A stretch of 11,141 nt of DNA. It comes from Flavobacteriales bacterium UBA6165. Lineage in GTDB: Bacteria > Bacteroidota > Bacteroidia > Flavobacteriales_D > Crocinitomicaceae. Where the stretch lies: NCBI GenBank assembly GCA_002422285.1, contig DIUF01000046.1, positions 1,979 to 13,119 on the forward strand, written 5' to 3'. A program made the translations under genes and the position numbers. This document shows, piece after piece, positions 1 through 6,880 of the stretch (the first letter of the stretch is position 1; every line of letters starts with the position of its first letter). The notes under the pieces were generated by a model, which saw only the letters and a program-made list of their open reading frames with translations, searched no databases and was not told the origin of the DNA.

Positions 1-75
1 GGCAAGAAGTTCGATAGAAACAACATTGCACGCGATTTTTTGCAAACTTTGCAGGCTTTATACAAAAAGGCATAA
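1..75 (+). CDS. C-terminal end of an upstream gene, possibly a glycosyltransferase (partial)
   Basis: An open frame enters at base 1 and ends at TAA 73-75, giving 24 residues that begin GKKFDRNN and end LQALYKKA. The mix of an aromatic-Asp-Arg stretch followed by an amphipathic helix with a basic end is reminiscent of the final helix of GT4-type glycosyltransferases, but 24 residues are too few for a family assignment. The stop lies 19 bases before the ATG of wecB on the same strand, so the two are probably co-transcribed. A polysaccharide role is inferred from that neighbour. The frame could also be a chance one, although its length, in-frame stop and tight spacing argue for a real gene end. 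Confidence 0.5.
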   Translation, partial: GKKFDRNNIARDFLQTLQALYKKA

Positions 76-94
76 CAAATTCAATTCATTCCCC

Positions 95-1174
95 ATGAAA
101 ATCCTAACAGTAGTCGGTGCTCGTCCCCAGTTCGTAAAAGCTGCCGTTTTAAGCAGAATCATTGCTAGTCGAGATGGTGTTGAGGAAATTTTGGTGCATA
201 CAGGTCAGCATTACGACGCCAATATGTCCGACATTTTCTTTAAGGAAATGGAAATTCCCAAACCCAAATACAACCTCGATGTAAATAGCTTGAGTCATGG
301 GGCCATGACTGGTCGCATGCTGGAAAAAATCGAAGAGGTGCTCACCATTGAAAAGCCAGATTTACTTTTGGTTTATGGCGATACAAACTCCACTTTGGCT
401 GGCGCTTTGGCTGCTAAGAAAATGCACATCAAAGTAGCTCACGTGGAAGCTGGTCTGCGCAGTTTCAACATGCAAATGCCAGAGGAAATCAACCGCATTT
501 TGACCGATAGAATCAGCGATTTTTTGTTTTGTCCTACTCAAGCCGCAATCGACAACTTAAAAGCCGAGGGCTTCGACAATTTTGAGAACCAATATTTCCT
601 GTCTGGAGATGTGATGCAAGACGCGGCACTTTTTTATAAAAGCAAAGCCAATTTGAATAGCCAAGTGCTTAATAGTATTGTGACTGAACCCTTTGTTTTA
701 TGCACCATTCACAGACAAGAAAATACCGATCACCCCGAGCGATTGAAAGCTATTGTTGCTGCATTGAATGAAATCAACGAATCCAAAAAAGTGGTGATGA
801 CCGTACATCCGCGCACCAAAAAAATCATGGAGAACAGCGGTCTGCAAATCAATTTCACATGTATCGACCCAGTGGGCTATTTGGACATGATTCTTTTGCT
901 CCAGAAATGTGATTTGGTGATGACCGACAGCGGAGGCTTGCAAAAAGAAGCTTACTTTTTCCATAAACCATGCATCACCCTCCGCGACCAAACCGAGTGG
1001 GTCGAATTGGTTGAAAATGGCTACAACAGCATAGTCGGCGTTGATCGCGAAAGAATCCGAACGGCATTCTATCATTTCACTACAACACAAATCCTGTTCA
1101 ACAAAGAACTTTACGGCGGCGGCACAGCCGGCACAAACATCATCGACACATTGCTGACATCAATGTCAAAATAG
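95..1174 (+). CDS. wecB: UDP-N-acetylglucosamine 2-epimerase, non-hydrolysing
   Basis: The product (359 aa) should interconvert UDP-GlcNAc and UDP-ManNAc in the cytoplasm, supplying ManNAc-type sugars for surface polysaccharide. Family motifs seen in order: GARPQFVKAA at residues 8-17 (R10 and K15 match catalytic-site positions), HTGQHYD 35-41, GDTNST 95-100 (D96), HVEAGLRS 116-123 (E118), MPEEINR 128-134 (E131), TIHRQEN 204-210 (H206), VHPRT 237-241, and DSGGLQKEA 278-286 followed by a Thr/Glu-rich substrate loop. Length is close to the usual 360-380. I chose ATG 95 because the conserved MKILTVVGARPQ begins there; the frame stays open upstream to a TTG at 26, but that region overlaps the preceding gene end and lacks family similarity. 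It is probably the last gene of a polysaccharide operon, followed by a candidate terminator. Confidence 0.93.
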   Translation: MKILTVVGARPQFVKAAVLSRIIASRDGVEEILVHTGQHYDANMSDIFFKEMEIPKPKYNLDVNSLSHGAMTGRMLEKIEEVLTIEKPDLLLVYGDTNSTLAGALAAKKMHIKVAHVEAGLRSFNMQMPEEINRILTDRISDFLFCPTQAAIDNLKAEGFDNFENQYFLSGDVMQDAALFYKSKANLNSQVLNSIVTEPFVLCTIHRQENTDHPERLKAIVAALNEINESKKVVMTVHPRTKKIMENSGLQINFTCIDPVGYLDMILLLQKCDLVMTDSGGLQKEAYFFHKPCITLRDQTEWVELVENGYNSIVGVDRERIRTAFYHFTTTQILFNKELYGGGTAGTNIIDTLLTSMSK

Positions 1175-1202
1175 TCGTCCAATCAATTCTCTTCTTACTC
1201 AC

Positions 1203-1349
1203 CTCACTTCCCACGGACTTCAGTCCGTGATTTTTATCCCCACTTACTCTCCCTCCCTCCACTCACTTCCCACGGACTTCAGTCCGTGAATCATCTCCCC
1301 ACTTACTCTTCACTCCCTCCACTCACTTCCCACGGACTTCAGTCCGTGA
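1203..1349 (+). repeat. Tandem array of three hairpin-forming repeats
   Basis: Three identical 28-base cores lie at 1203-1230, 1262-1289 and 1322-1349, with periods of 59 and 60 bases. Each contains the perfect inverted repeat CACGGACTTCAGTCCGTG (1212-1229, 1271-1288, 1331-1348), which folds as a 7-bp GC-rich stem with a TTCA loop, or 8 bp if the inner T-A pair is counted. The linkers after the first two cores are also related: both contain TCCCCACTTACTCT and CCCTCCA. Outside the hairpins the + strand has no G at all between 1230 and 1270 or between 1289 and 1329. The arrangement resembles clustered REP-like palindromes. No transposase gene is present in the window, so the origin is unknown. 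Confidence 0.85.
1212..1235 (+). terminator. Candidate rho-independent terminator after wecB
   Basis: The first repeat hairpin (stem CACGGAC/GTCCGTG, loop TTCA) is followed one base later by TTTTT at 1231-1235, 38 bases after the wecB stop codon. That is the layout of an intrinsic terminator on the + strand. Copies 2 and 3 of the same hairpin lack the T-run, so only copy 1 fits. Since the same hairpin is a repeat element, termination may be a secondary use or a coincidence. Confidence 0.5.
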
Positions 1350-1460
1350 ATGCTTCAACCCTGTAAATTTTTTAATCCCCCAAAATGTAGAATGACATTT
1401 GTTTTTCACACATTACCACATTTTACCACCATCTATATTCTTTCTAAATCTTTTGAATAT
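1350..1460. other. AT-rich intergenic stretch without a gene
   Basis: No supported coding frame is present. The stretch contains a weak imperfect hairpin (AAATGT 1383-1388 with ACATTT 1395-1400, followed by GTTTTT) and two ACCAC words at 1415-1419 and 1425-1429, described separately. It lies between the repeat array and the candidate dcw promoter and probably acts as upstream promoter DNA. Confidence 0.5.
1405..1429 (-). promoter_or_regulatory. Possible second, inverted MraZ-box cluster
   Basis: Read on the minus strand, GTGGT occurs at 1429-1425 and again at 1419-1415, and a degenerate GTGAA follows at 1409-1405, all spaced exactly 10 bp. GTGG(T/G) with 10-bp phasing is the pattern bound by MraZ in the species studied (TGGG-type in Escherichia coli, AAAGTGG(T/G)-type in mycoplasmas). 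The cluster lies upstream of the candidate promoter and faces the opposite way to the stronger set at 1525-1558. The words are short and the region is AT-rich, so chance cannot be excluded. Confidence 0.3.
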
Positions 1461-1491
1461 ATTGATGTTTGAAACTTTTTTCCTTCCTTTG
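1461..1491 (+). promoter_or_regulatory. Candidate Bacteroidota-type promoter for the dcw operon
   Basis: ATTG (1461-1464), 19 bases, then TTCCTTTG (1484-1491) fits the Bacteroidota primary sigma consensus TTTG-N19-TAnnTTTG with one mismatch in each element. Transcription would then start near 1497-1500, giving a leader of about 90 bases before the mraZ ATG. This is the best match I found in the gap between wecB and mraZ. The -7 element has T in place of the conserved second A, so the assignment is tentative. Confidence 0.45.
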
Positions 1492-1524
1492 CGTTCTGTT
1501 AAAAACCCCAAGTTTTCAACAAAA

Positions 1525-1558
1525 TGAGAATTTGTGGGAATTTGTGGGATTAATATGG
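1525..1558 (+). promoter_or_regulatory. MraZ operator: 10-bp direct repeats of TGGG
   Basis: Boxes start at 1525 (TGAGA), 1535 (TGGGA), 1545 (TGGGA) and 1555 (ATGGT). The two central ones are preceded by the same AATTTG/GAATTTG context and the phase is exactly 10 bp, one helical turn. In Escherichia coli MraZ binds TGGGN repeats separated by 5-nt spacers ahead of mraZ, which is the same geometry. The cluster ends 29 bases before the mraZ start codon. If the promoter at 1461-1491 is right, the boxes lie in the transcribed leader, where a bound MraZ ring could block transcription. Autoregulation is inferred from family knowledge. Confidence 0.75.
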
Positions 1559-1587
1559 TTAATTTTACCCTCTTTAAGAATTGAGCA

Positions 1588-2046
1588 ATGGCAGGTTTAG
1601 TAGGTGAGTATGAGGTAACACTCGACGCCAAAGGGCGTTTTCTCTTCCCAGCAGGGTTGAGGAAACAACTTGCGCCTGCCGCTCAAGAAACCTTCATGTT
1701 GAACAAGGGTTTTGAAGACTGTCTCACACTCTATCCAATGAATGAGTGGGATAAGTTGAGCGAAAAACTGGGTAAATTGAATTTATTTAAACCCAACAAT
1801 CGAATGTTCTATCGTCTTTTCCATCAAGGTGCCAAACAAGTGGCGCTTGATAATGCCGGTCGAATCCATGTGCCTGTTACACACACTGCACGGGTTGGAT
1901 TGAAAAAGGAGGCAATGCTTATTGCTTACCACGACCGCATAGAGATTTGGGATAAGGAACGTTACTTCGCTTTGATTGACTCCAACATGACGGATTTTGC
2001 CGATTTGGCTGATGAAGTAATGGGTGGAATTGATCATGGAGAATAA
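1588..2046 (+). CDS. mraZ: Transcriptional regulator MraZ
   Basis: This 152-aa protein belongs to the MraZ family, DNA-binding proteins that form ring-shaped oligomers and repress the dcw operon they head. Two AbrB-like half-domains are visible, each with the signature DxxGR: LDAKGRFLFP at residues 12-21 (D13, R17) and LDNAGRIHVP at 87-96 (D88, R92). Family features CLTLYPMNEW 45-54 and DRIEIWDKE 116-124 are also present, and the length is typical. The start ATG puts the conserved GEYEVTLDAKGR at residue 6. The bases ahead of the ATG have only a weak purine stretch (AAGAA 1576-1580), so no strong ribosome site decides the start. Its 3' end overlaps rsmH by 11 nt. The upstream TGGG boxes make it the likely regulator of the operon. 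Confidence 0.95.
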   Translation: MAGLVGEYEVTLDAKGRFLFPAGLRKQLAPAAQETFMLNKGFEDCLTLYPMNEWDKLSEKLGKLNLFKPNNRMFYRLFHQGAKQVALDNAGRIHVPVTHTARVGLKKEAMLIAYHDRIEIWDKERYFALIDSNMTDFADLADEVMGGIDHGE

Positions 2047-2962
2047 AGAAAACACATACCACGTACCTGTCTTGCGAGATGCTTGCATTGAAGGCTTGAA
2101 TATCTCGCCCAATGGAACCTACATCGATGTTACCTTCGGTGGTGGTGGTCATTCGCGTGCCATGTTTGAGCATTTGAACAGCGCGGGAAAACTCATTGCT
2201 TTCGACCAAGACCCTGATGCACAAAACAATTTGTGGGAAGCCGATAATTTCATTTTTGTACCTGCCAATTTCCAGTTTATGGCCAATCATTTGCGCGCCA
2301 TGGGCATCAAACAAGTGGATGGTATTCTGGCGGACTTGGGCGTTTCTTCCCACCAATTTGATAGCGCCGAACGTGGTTTTTCCTTGCGCTTCGATGGTGA
2401 ATTGGATATGCGCATGAACCAATCGGGGAGCTTAACAGCGAAAGAAATCATCAACAAATACAGTGAAGACGATTTGTACCGCGTGTTGCGAAACTATGGA
2501 GAAATAGATGGCTTGAAAAAAGTAGTAGATGCTCTGTTGCGTGCCCGCCAAAGCGAGGAGATTTCAACTACAGTACAACTTACGCAGCTTTTATCATCGC
2601 TTGCACCTCGAAAAAAAGAACACAAATTTTTAGCCCAAGTATTTCAAGCCTTGCGCATCGAAGTGAATGACGAAATGAAAGTTTTGACCGATTTCCTTGA
2701 GCAAGCAGCAAAAGTGCTCCGACCTGGTGGACGTTTGGTGGTCATTTCTTATCACTCTCTCGAAGACCGTTTGGTGAAAAATTTTCTGAAACGTGGCTCC
2801 TTCGATGGCAAAATAGAAAAGGACTTTTTTGGAAACGTGCTCAAGCCTTTTGAGGAAGTCAACCGAAAGCCCATCTCGCCATCAGAAGAAGAAATTGAAA
2901 TAAATAGCAGAGCGCGCAGCGCAAAATTGAGAATAGCAGAAAAATTAAATGTCGGGGAATAA
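2036..2962 (+). CDS. rsmH: 16S rRNA (cytosine-1402-N4)-methyltransferase
   Basis: RsmH (MraW) transfers a methyl group from S-adenosylmethionine to N4 of C1402 in the decoding centre of 16S rRNA. The 308-aa product shows YHVPVLRD 8-15, the SAM-binding glycine loop DVTFGGGGHSR 31-41, FDQDPDA 56-62, ADLGVSSHQFDS 99-110, RGFSLRFDGELDMRM 113-127, QALRIEVNDE 204-213, the catalytic-face motif ISYHSLEDR 237-245 and the C-terminal NSRARSAKLR 290-299. The frame is open to a GTG at 2024, but ATG 2036 is preferred: GGTGGA lies at 2023-2028, seven bases ahead, and family homology begins shortly after. It overlaps mraZ by 11 nt and the next gene by 14 nt, which suggests translational coupling. Confidence 0.95.
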   Translation: MENKENTYHVPVLRDACIEGLNISPNGTYIDVTFGGGGHSRAMFEHLNSAGKLIAFDQDPDAQNNLWEADNFIFVPANFQFMANHLRAMGIKQVDGILADLGVSSHQFDSAERGFSLRFDGELDMRMNQSGSLTAKEIINKYSEDDLYRVLRNYGEIDGLKKVVDALLRARQSEEISTTVQLTQLLSSLAPRKKEHKFLAQVFQALRIEVNDEMKVLTDFLEQAAKVLRPGGRLVVISYHSLEDRLVKNFLKRGSFDGKIEKDFFGNVLKPFEEVNRKPISPSEEEIEINSRARSAKLRIAEKLNVGE

Positions 2963-3347
2963 ATACATAGACAGAGCAGAAGAGCCCGAAGTGCTTGAAC
3001 AACCCAAGAAGAAGGATACTAAACCAACTTCTAAAGGGGGAAACAAGGTCGTTCAAATTTTGAGTGGTGACTTCTTGGCGCGCGAGTTTTTTGTGCAAAA
3101 TCTTGGGTTTATTTTCTTCTTAATGCTGCTCTTGTTGCTATTGGTTGCCAAAGGATATTATGTGAAACAGTTATCGGACAACATCATCAAAACGGAACGT
3201 GAGTTGGACGACATCAATACAGATTATGTTGAATTGAAAGCGCGATTCTTGGAAGAAACGCGACGCGATAAATTGGTGGAACGCCTGAAAGACAGGGGCT
3301 TGAAAGAGCCAACGGCGCCTCCACATGTAATACGAGTAAAAGAATAA
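2949..3347 (+). CDS. ftsL: FtsL-like cell division protein
   Basis: A 132-aa bitopic membrane protein. A charged cytoplasmic tail (about 1-50, rich in Lys/Glu) leads to one hydrophobic segment around residues 51-69 with an unbroken run of leucines. A heptad-like coiled-coil stretch (about 72-112) and a short Pro-containing tail follow. This architecture and the position between rsmH and ftsI identify the FtsL role: with a FtsB partner it would form the septal complex that activates FtsW/FtsI from the periplasmic side. Sequence similarity to proteobacterial FtsL is not evident to me, so the call rests on topology and context and matches the divergent Bacteroidota FtsL-like family. Its ATG lies inside rsmH (14-nt overlap), and its stop codon directly abuts the ftsI ATG. 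Confidence 0.82.
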   Translation: MSGNKYIDRAEEPEVLEQPKKKDTKPTSKGGNKVVQILSGDFLAREFFVQNLGFIFFLMLLLLLLVAKGYYVKQLSDNIIKTERELDDINTDYVELKARFLEETRRDKLVERLKDRGLKEPTAPPHVIRVKE

Positions 3348-5423
3348 ATGAACCAAAAGTCAGGCATATATTGGAAAGTGTACTTGCTCTACTTCATATT
3401 TGTGGGGGCCATGATTGCTGTGCTCTCAAAAACCTTCATGATTCAATCTGAAGGAAGAAGCAATGTGCTGTCTGACAAATCAGAATTGATTCAATTGGTT
3501 GAAGTGCCAATTGATGCACGTCGTGGACAAATTTTAGACGACCAGGGCGAACCTTTAGTTACTTCTGTTTCGTTTTATGAAATCCGACTGGATGCCACCG
3601 TGCCTAGTGATAAAGTTTTCAACGAAGGCTTGGATTCTTTGGCTCAGCAATTGAGCGCTGTTTTCGGAGATAAAACACCACGAGAATATCGTGAACGTAT
3701 TCAAAAAGCGCGAAATCAAGGCGACCGTTTCTTGTTGATTCAACGAAAGGTAACCAATGAGCAACGTAAAAAATTGCGAGAAATGCCTATTTTCCGTTTG
3801 CAGCGTCACAAAGGCGGTTTAATTGATGACATAGAAATTATTGAACGAAAAAGACCTTATGGCGCATTGGCACACAGGACTTTAGGCTATGTGAGAGATG
3901 ACATTCGCGTTGGATTAGAAGCGGCCTATGATAAGATTTTGGCAGGTGAGCAAGGGATTGTCCTGAAACAAAAAATGGCAACTGGCATGAAGCCTGCGGG
4001 TAAAACGTTGCAAGAAACGATCGATGGTTCTGATATCGTTACCACCATCAACAAAGATATTCAGGAGGTGGCTCATGCAGAGTTGCTACACCAATTGGAG
4101 GTGGAAAATGCGAGTTTCGGTACTTGTATTGTGATGGAAGTGGAAACGGGACACATCAAAGCCATCGTGAATTTGTCGCGATCTGATAATGGTTCTTATT
4201 ACGAGAATTACAACTTTGCGGTGGGTCGTCGAGTGTATCCTGGTTCAACCATGAAATTGGCCTCTATTCTTGCACTTTTGGAAGATGGCAAAGCCGACAT
4301 CACAGATTCTGTTAATGCCCTTGGAAAATACAAATTTTACGATGCAGAATTGAATGATGTGGGTGGCGGAAAAGGCCGTATCACACTGCAACAGGCCTTC
4401 GAGTTTTCTTCGAACGTGATTGCCAAAGTGATTCATGCGGCTTATTCTGGAAACCCATTGGATTACATCGCGAAACTTGAAAAATTCGGACTTACTGATA
4501 CTTTAGGCTTGGAAATTCTCGGTGAGCCCAAACCTACAGTGTATCGCCCTGGTGATGCTTCTTGGTCGCGTATTTCTTTGCCTTGGATGTCTATTGGCTA
4601 CGAGATTCAAATCACCCCAATGCAGCTCTTGACTTTTTACAATGGTATTGCCAATAACGGAACAATTATGCGGCCCACTTTCGTGAAGGAAGTGCGTCAA
4701 AATGGCTTTGTGACCGAAACTTTCAAGCCTGTTGTTTTGCGCGATAAAATTGCCTCTCAGGAAAACATCGACAAAGTCAAACTGCTCATGGAAGGCGTGG
4801 TAGAAAGAGGAACGGGTCGCCAGTTGAAATCGGCATCTTTCCGAATTGCCGGAAAAACTGGTACTGCGCGAGTAGACCAAACAGGTATAGGTCAAACACA
4901 ACGCCACCAAGCACTTTTCGTGGGGTATTTTCCAGCCGAGAAACCACTTTATTCGTGCTTGGTTTTGGTTGCCGAGCCTAAAGTCAATTATTCCGGTTCT
5001 ACTGTTTCGGGTACTGTTTTCACAGCCATTGCCAATAAAGTCTACTCCTCACATTTACAATATCAGGCTAGTTTTCAGGAAAACGCAATCCGTGTGCGCG
5101 AGGTGCCATCCGTGTTTTATGGCTCGGCCTACGACATAAAACTGGTACTCAACCGCTTAAATATTTTGATGAAAGCCAATTATAGTGGTGACTGGATTAC
5201 AACAAGCAAAGACAAAGAGGTGGTGGCTCTAGATACACGAAAAATTGAAAAAGGGAAAGTGCCTAATGTTGTCGGAATGGGTTTGCGCGATGCTCTGTAC
5301 TTGTTAGAAAACGAAGGTCTTTATGTTGATTTTTCTGGTAGTGGAAGAGTATCAAGTCAATCACTTGCCGCTGGTTCCATCGCCTATAAAGGTTCACTAA
5401 TCAAATTGGAATTGAGACAATGA
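3348..5423 (+). CDS. ftsI: Septal peptidoglycan transpeptidase FtsI (PBP3 class) with PASTA domain
   Basis: A 691-aa class B penicillin-binding protein that cross-links peptidoglycan at the septum together with FtsW. Residues 8-27 form an N-terminal membrane anchor. The pedestal/dimerisation domain follows, including RRGQILDDQGEPL 58-70. The transpeptidase domain has all three active-site motifs: STMK 300-303 (nucleophile S300, K303), SSN 354-356 and KTGT 503-506. Residues about 635-690, beginning KVPNVVGMGLRDAL, form one PASTA domain. That makes it longer than the proteobacterial enzyme (about 590), as expected for Bacteroidota. The second active-site motif residue pattern STMK replaces the common STFK. 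The gene starts immediately after the ftsL stop, and its TGA overlaps the murE ATG in an ATGA junction. Confidence 0.93.
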   Translation: MNQKSGIYWKVYLLYFIFVGAMIAVLSKTFMIQSEGRSNVLSDKSELIQLVEVPIDARRGQILDDQGEPLVTSVSFYEIRLDATVPSDKVFNEGLDSLAQQLSAVFGDKTPREYRERIQKARNQGDRFLLIQRKVTNEQRKKLREMPIFRLQRHKGGLIDDIEIIERKRPYGALAHRTLGYVRDDIRVGLEAAYDKILAGEQGIVLKQKMATGMKPAGKTLQETIDGSDIVTTINKDIQEVAHAELLHQLEVENASFGTCIVMEVETGHIKAIVNLSRSDNGSYYENYNFAVGRRVYPGSTMKLASILALLEDGKADITDSVNALGKYKFYDAELNDVGGGKGRITLQQAFEFSSNVIAKVIHAAYSGNPLDYIAKLEKFGLTDTLGLEILGEPKPTVYRPGDASWSRISLPWMSIGYEIQITPMQLLTFYNGIANNGTIMRPTFVKEVRQNGFVTETFKPVVLRDKIASQENIDKVKLLMEGVVERGTGRQLKSASFRIAGKTGTARVDQTGIGQTQRHQALFVGYFPAEKPLYSCLVLVAEPKVNYSGSTVSGTVFTAIANKVYSSHLQYQASFQENAIRVREVPSVFYGSAYDIKLVLNRLNILMKANYSGDWITTSKDKEVVALDTRKIEKGKVPNVVGMGLRDALYLLENEGLYVDFSGSGRVSSQSLAAGSIAYKGSLIKLELRQ

Positions 5424-6880
5424 AAGCATTGAGAGACATATTGTATGGCGTTCGAATTCAGGAAGTTGTTGGAAATACCAGCGCTTCCGTCTCGGCTGTG
5501 CATTTCGACTCCCGAAAAGCCGACAAATCTTCTGTGTTTGTGGCAACAAAAGGCGTTACACACGATGCACACAGTTTTATCCCTCAAGTGATTGCGGCTG
5601 GATGCAAGAATATTGTATGTGAACGTGCTGAAAACCCCGTGGCTGGTGTGAATTATATTGTTGTCGATTCCTCTGCGAAATCCTTGGGGATTATGGCTTC
5701 CAATTTCTACGACAATCCATCCTCTGAATTGAAATTGGTTGGCATCACAGGTACGAATGGAAAAACAACGACCGCCACTTTGTTGTATGAGCTTTTCCAA
5801 CAATTGGGCTATGTGTGTGGCAAAATTACAACAGTTGAAAATGCCATCGGAAAAACGATTGTGCCTTCAACGCATACCACACCTGATGCTGTTTCATTGA
5901 ATGCACTTCTCCGTGAAATGCGTAATGAAGGATGTGATTATTGCTTTATGGAGGTGAGTTCGCATGCTGTTGACCAAGAAAGAATTGCTGGATTGCACTT
6001 TGCCGGGGCAGTGTTTACGAATCTGACTCATGACCATTTGGATTATCACCTTACTTTTAAGGATTATCTAAACGCCAAGAAGAAGTTTTTTGATAATCTG
6101 CCAACATCAGCTTTCTCTCTGACCAACAAAGATGATAAAAATGGCCTGGTGATGTTGCAAAACACCCGTGCCAAACAGTATACCTACGCCATGAAATCTG
6201 TGGCTGATTATAAAGTAAAAATTATCGAAAATCTATTGAGTGGCTTGGTGCTCAATATGGATGGATCTGAGATATGGACCAAATTAATTGGACATTTCAA
6301 CGCCTATAATTTGCTTGCGGTGTATGCTGTAGCCATTTTGTTGGATCAGAAAAAAGATGAGGTGCTCTTGGCTTTGAGTCGCCTTGGCTCTGTAAACGGA
6401 CGCTTCGAATATGTGATTTCGCCTTCGGGTATTACGGTTATTGTGGATTATGCCCATACACCTGATGCGCTGTTGAACGTCTTGCAAACCGTTGATAGTA
6501 TCCGTACTAAAAATGAGCAGGTCATTACTGTGGTGGGTTGTGGTGGCGATCGCGATAAAGCAAAACGACCACTCATGGCTGCTGCTGCTTGCGATTGGTC
6601 AGACAAAGTGGTGCTCACATCCGACAATCCTCGTTCAGAAGACCCCGACCAAATTATCGCGGACATGATGACTGGTGTGGGCGGACATCATTTCAAGAAA
6701 ACCATGAAAGTTACCGACCGCTATGAGGCAATCAAGTCTGCCTTGATGATGTCCAACACAGGAGATATAATCCTTGTGGCGGGTAAAGGACATGAAACAT
6801 ACCAAGAAATCAAAGGCGTGAAACACGACTTCGACGATAAAAAAGTAATAGACGAATTGATCACTAAACTCGAGAAATAA
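5420..6880 (+). CDS. murE: UDP-MurNAc-tripeptide synthetase MurE, probably meso-diaminopimelate-adding
   Basis: A 486-aa cytoplasmic Mur ligase that adds the third amino acid to UDP-MurNAc-L-Ala-D-Glu using ATP. Domain 1 includes FDSRKAD 29-35 (uridine site). Domain 2 has the P-loop [11 protein letters not shown] 108-118, MEVSSHAV 177-184, [10 protein letters not shown] 201-210 and the lysine expected to be carbamylated in LNAKKKFFD (K220). Domain 3 has NGRFE 326-330, [10 protein letters not shown] 342-351, [11 protein letters not shown] 374-384 and the specificity motif DNPRSEDP 402-409 followed by GKGHE 455-459. DNPR is the meso-DAP-type motif; lysine-adding enzymes usually have another residue in place of this Arg (R405). 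Substrate preference is therefore a family-based prediction. ATG 5420 overlaps the ftsI stop by 4 nt and the stop TAA shares its last base with the mraY ATG. Confidence 0.95.
   Translation: MKALRDILYGVRIQEVVGNTSASVSAVHFDSRKADKSSVFVATKGVTHDAHSFIPQVIAAGCKNIVCERAENPVAGVNYIVVDSSAKSLGIMASNFYDNPSSELKLVGITGTNGKTTTATLLYELFQQLGYVCGKITTVENAIGKTIVPSTHTTPDAVSLNALLREMRNEGCDYCFMEVSSHAVDQERIAGLHFAGAVFTNLTHDHLDYHLTFKDYLNAKKKFFDNLPTSAFSLTNKDDKNGLVMLQNTRAKQYTYAMKSVADYKVKIIENLLSGLVLNMDGSEIWTKLIGHFNAYNLLAVYAVAILLDQKKDEVLLALSRLGSVNGRFEYVISPSGITVIVDYAHTPDALLNVLQTVDSIRTKNEQVITVVGCGGDRDKAKRPLMAAAACDWSDKVVLTSDNPRSEDPDQIIADMMTGVGGHHFKKTMKVTDRYEAIKSALMMSNTGDIILVAGKGHETYQEIKGVKHDFDDKKVIDELITKLEK

Noticed and set aside
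39..69. Promoter for wecB (TTTG at 39-42, TACAAAAA near 61)
   Set aside because: It lies inside the coding end of the upstream gene, the -7 match is poor and the 19-base intergenic gap suggests co-transcription.
26..94. N-terminal extension of WecB from a TTG start at 26
   Set aside because: It overlaps the end of the preceding frame, has no family similarity, and the conserved N-terminus MKILTVVGARPQ begins at ATG 95.
1203..1349. CRISPR array
   Set aside because: Only three repeats, linkers are related to each other rather than unique, the repeats are palindromic units on a 59/60-base period, and no cas gene is near.
1383..1406. AT-rich hairpin (AAATGT/ACATTT) followed by GTTTTT as a second terminator
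   Set aside because: The stem is only six AT-rich pairs with a six-base loop, too weak to support a terminator call.
1413..1631. Minus-strand frame of 72 codons across the mraZ leader
   Set aside because: It runs through the promoter and operator region and into mraZ, is low in complexity and resembles no family.
2024..2035. GTG start for RsmH four codons upstream
   Set aside because: ATG 2036 has a well-spaced GGTGGA and a more usual start codon; the extension adds no conserved residues.
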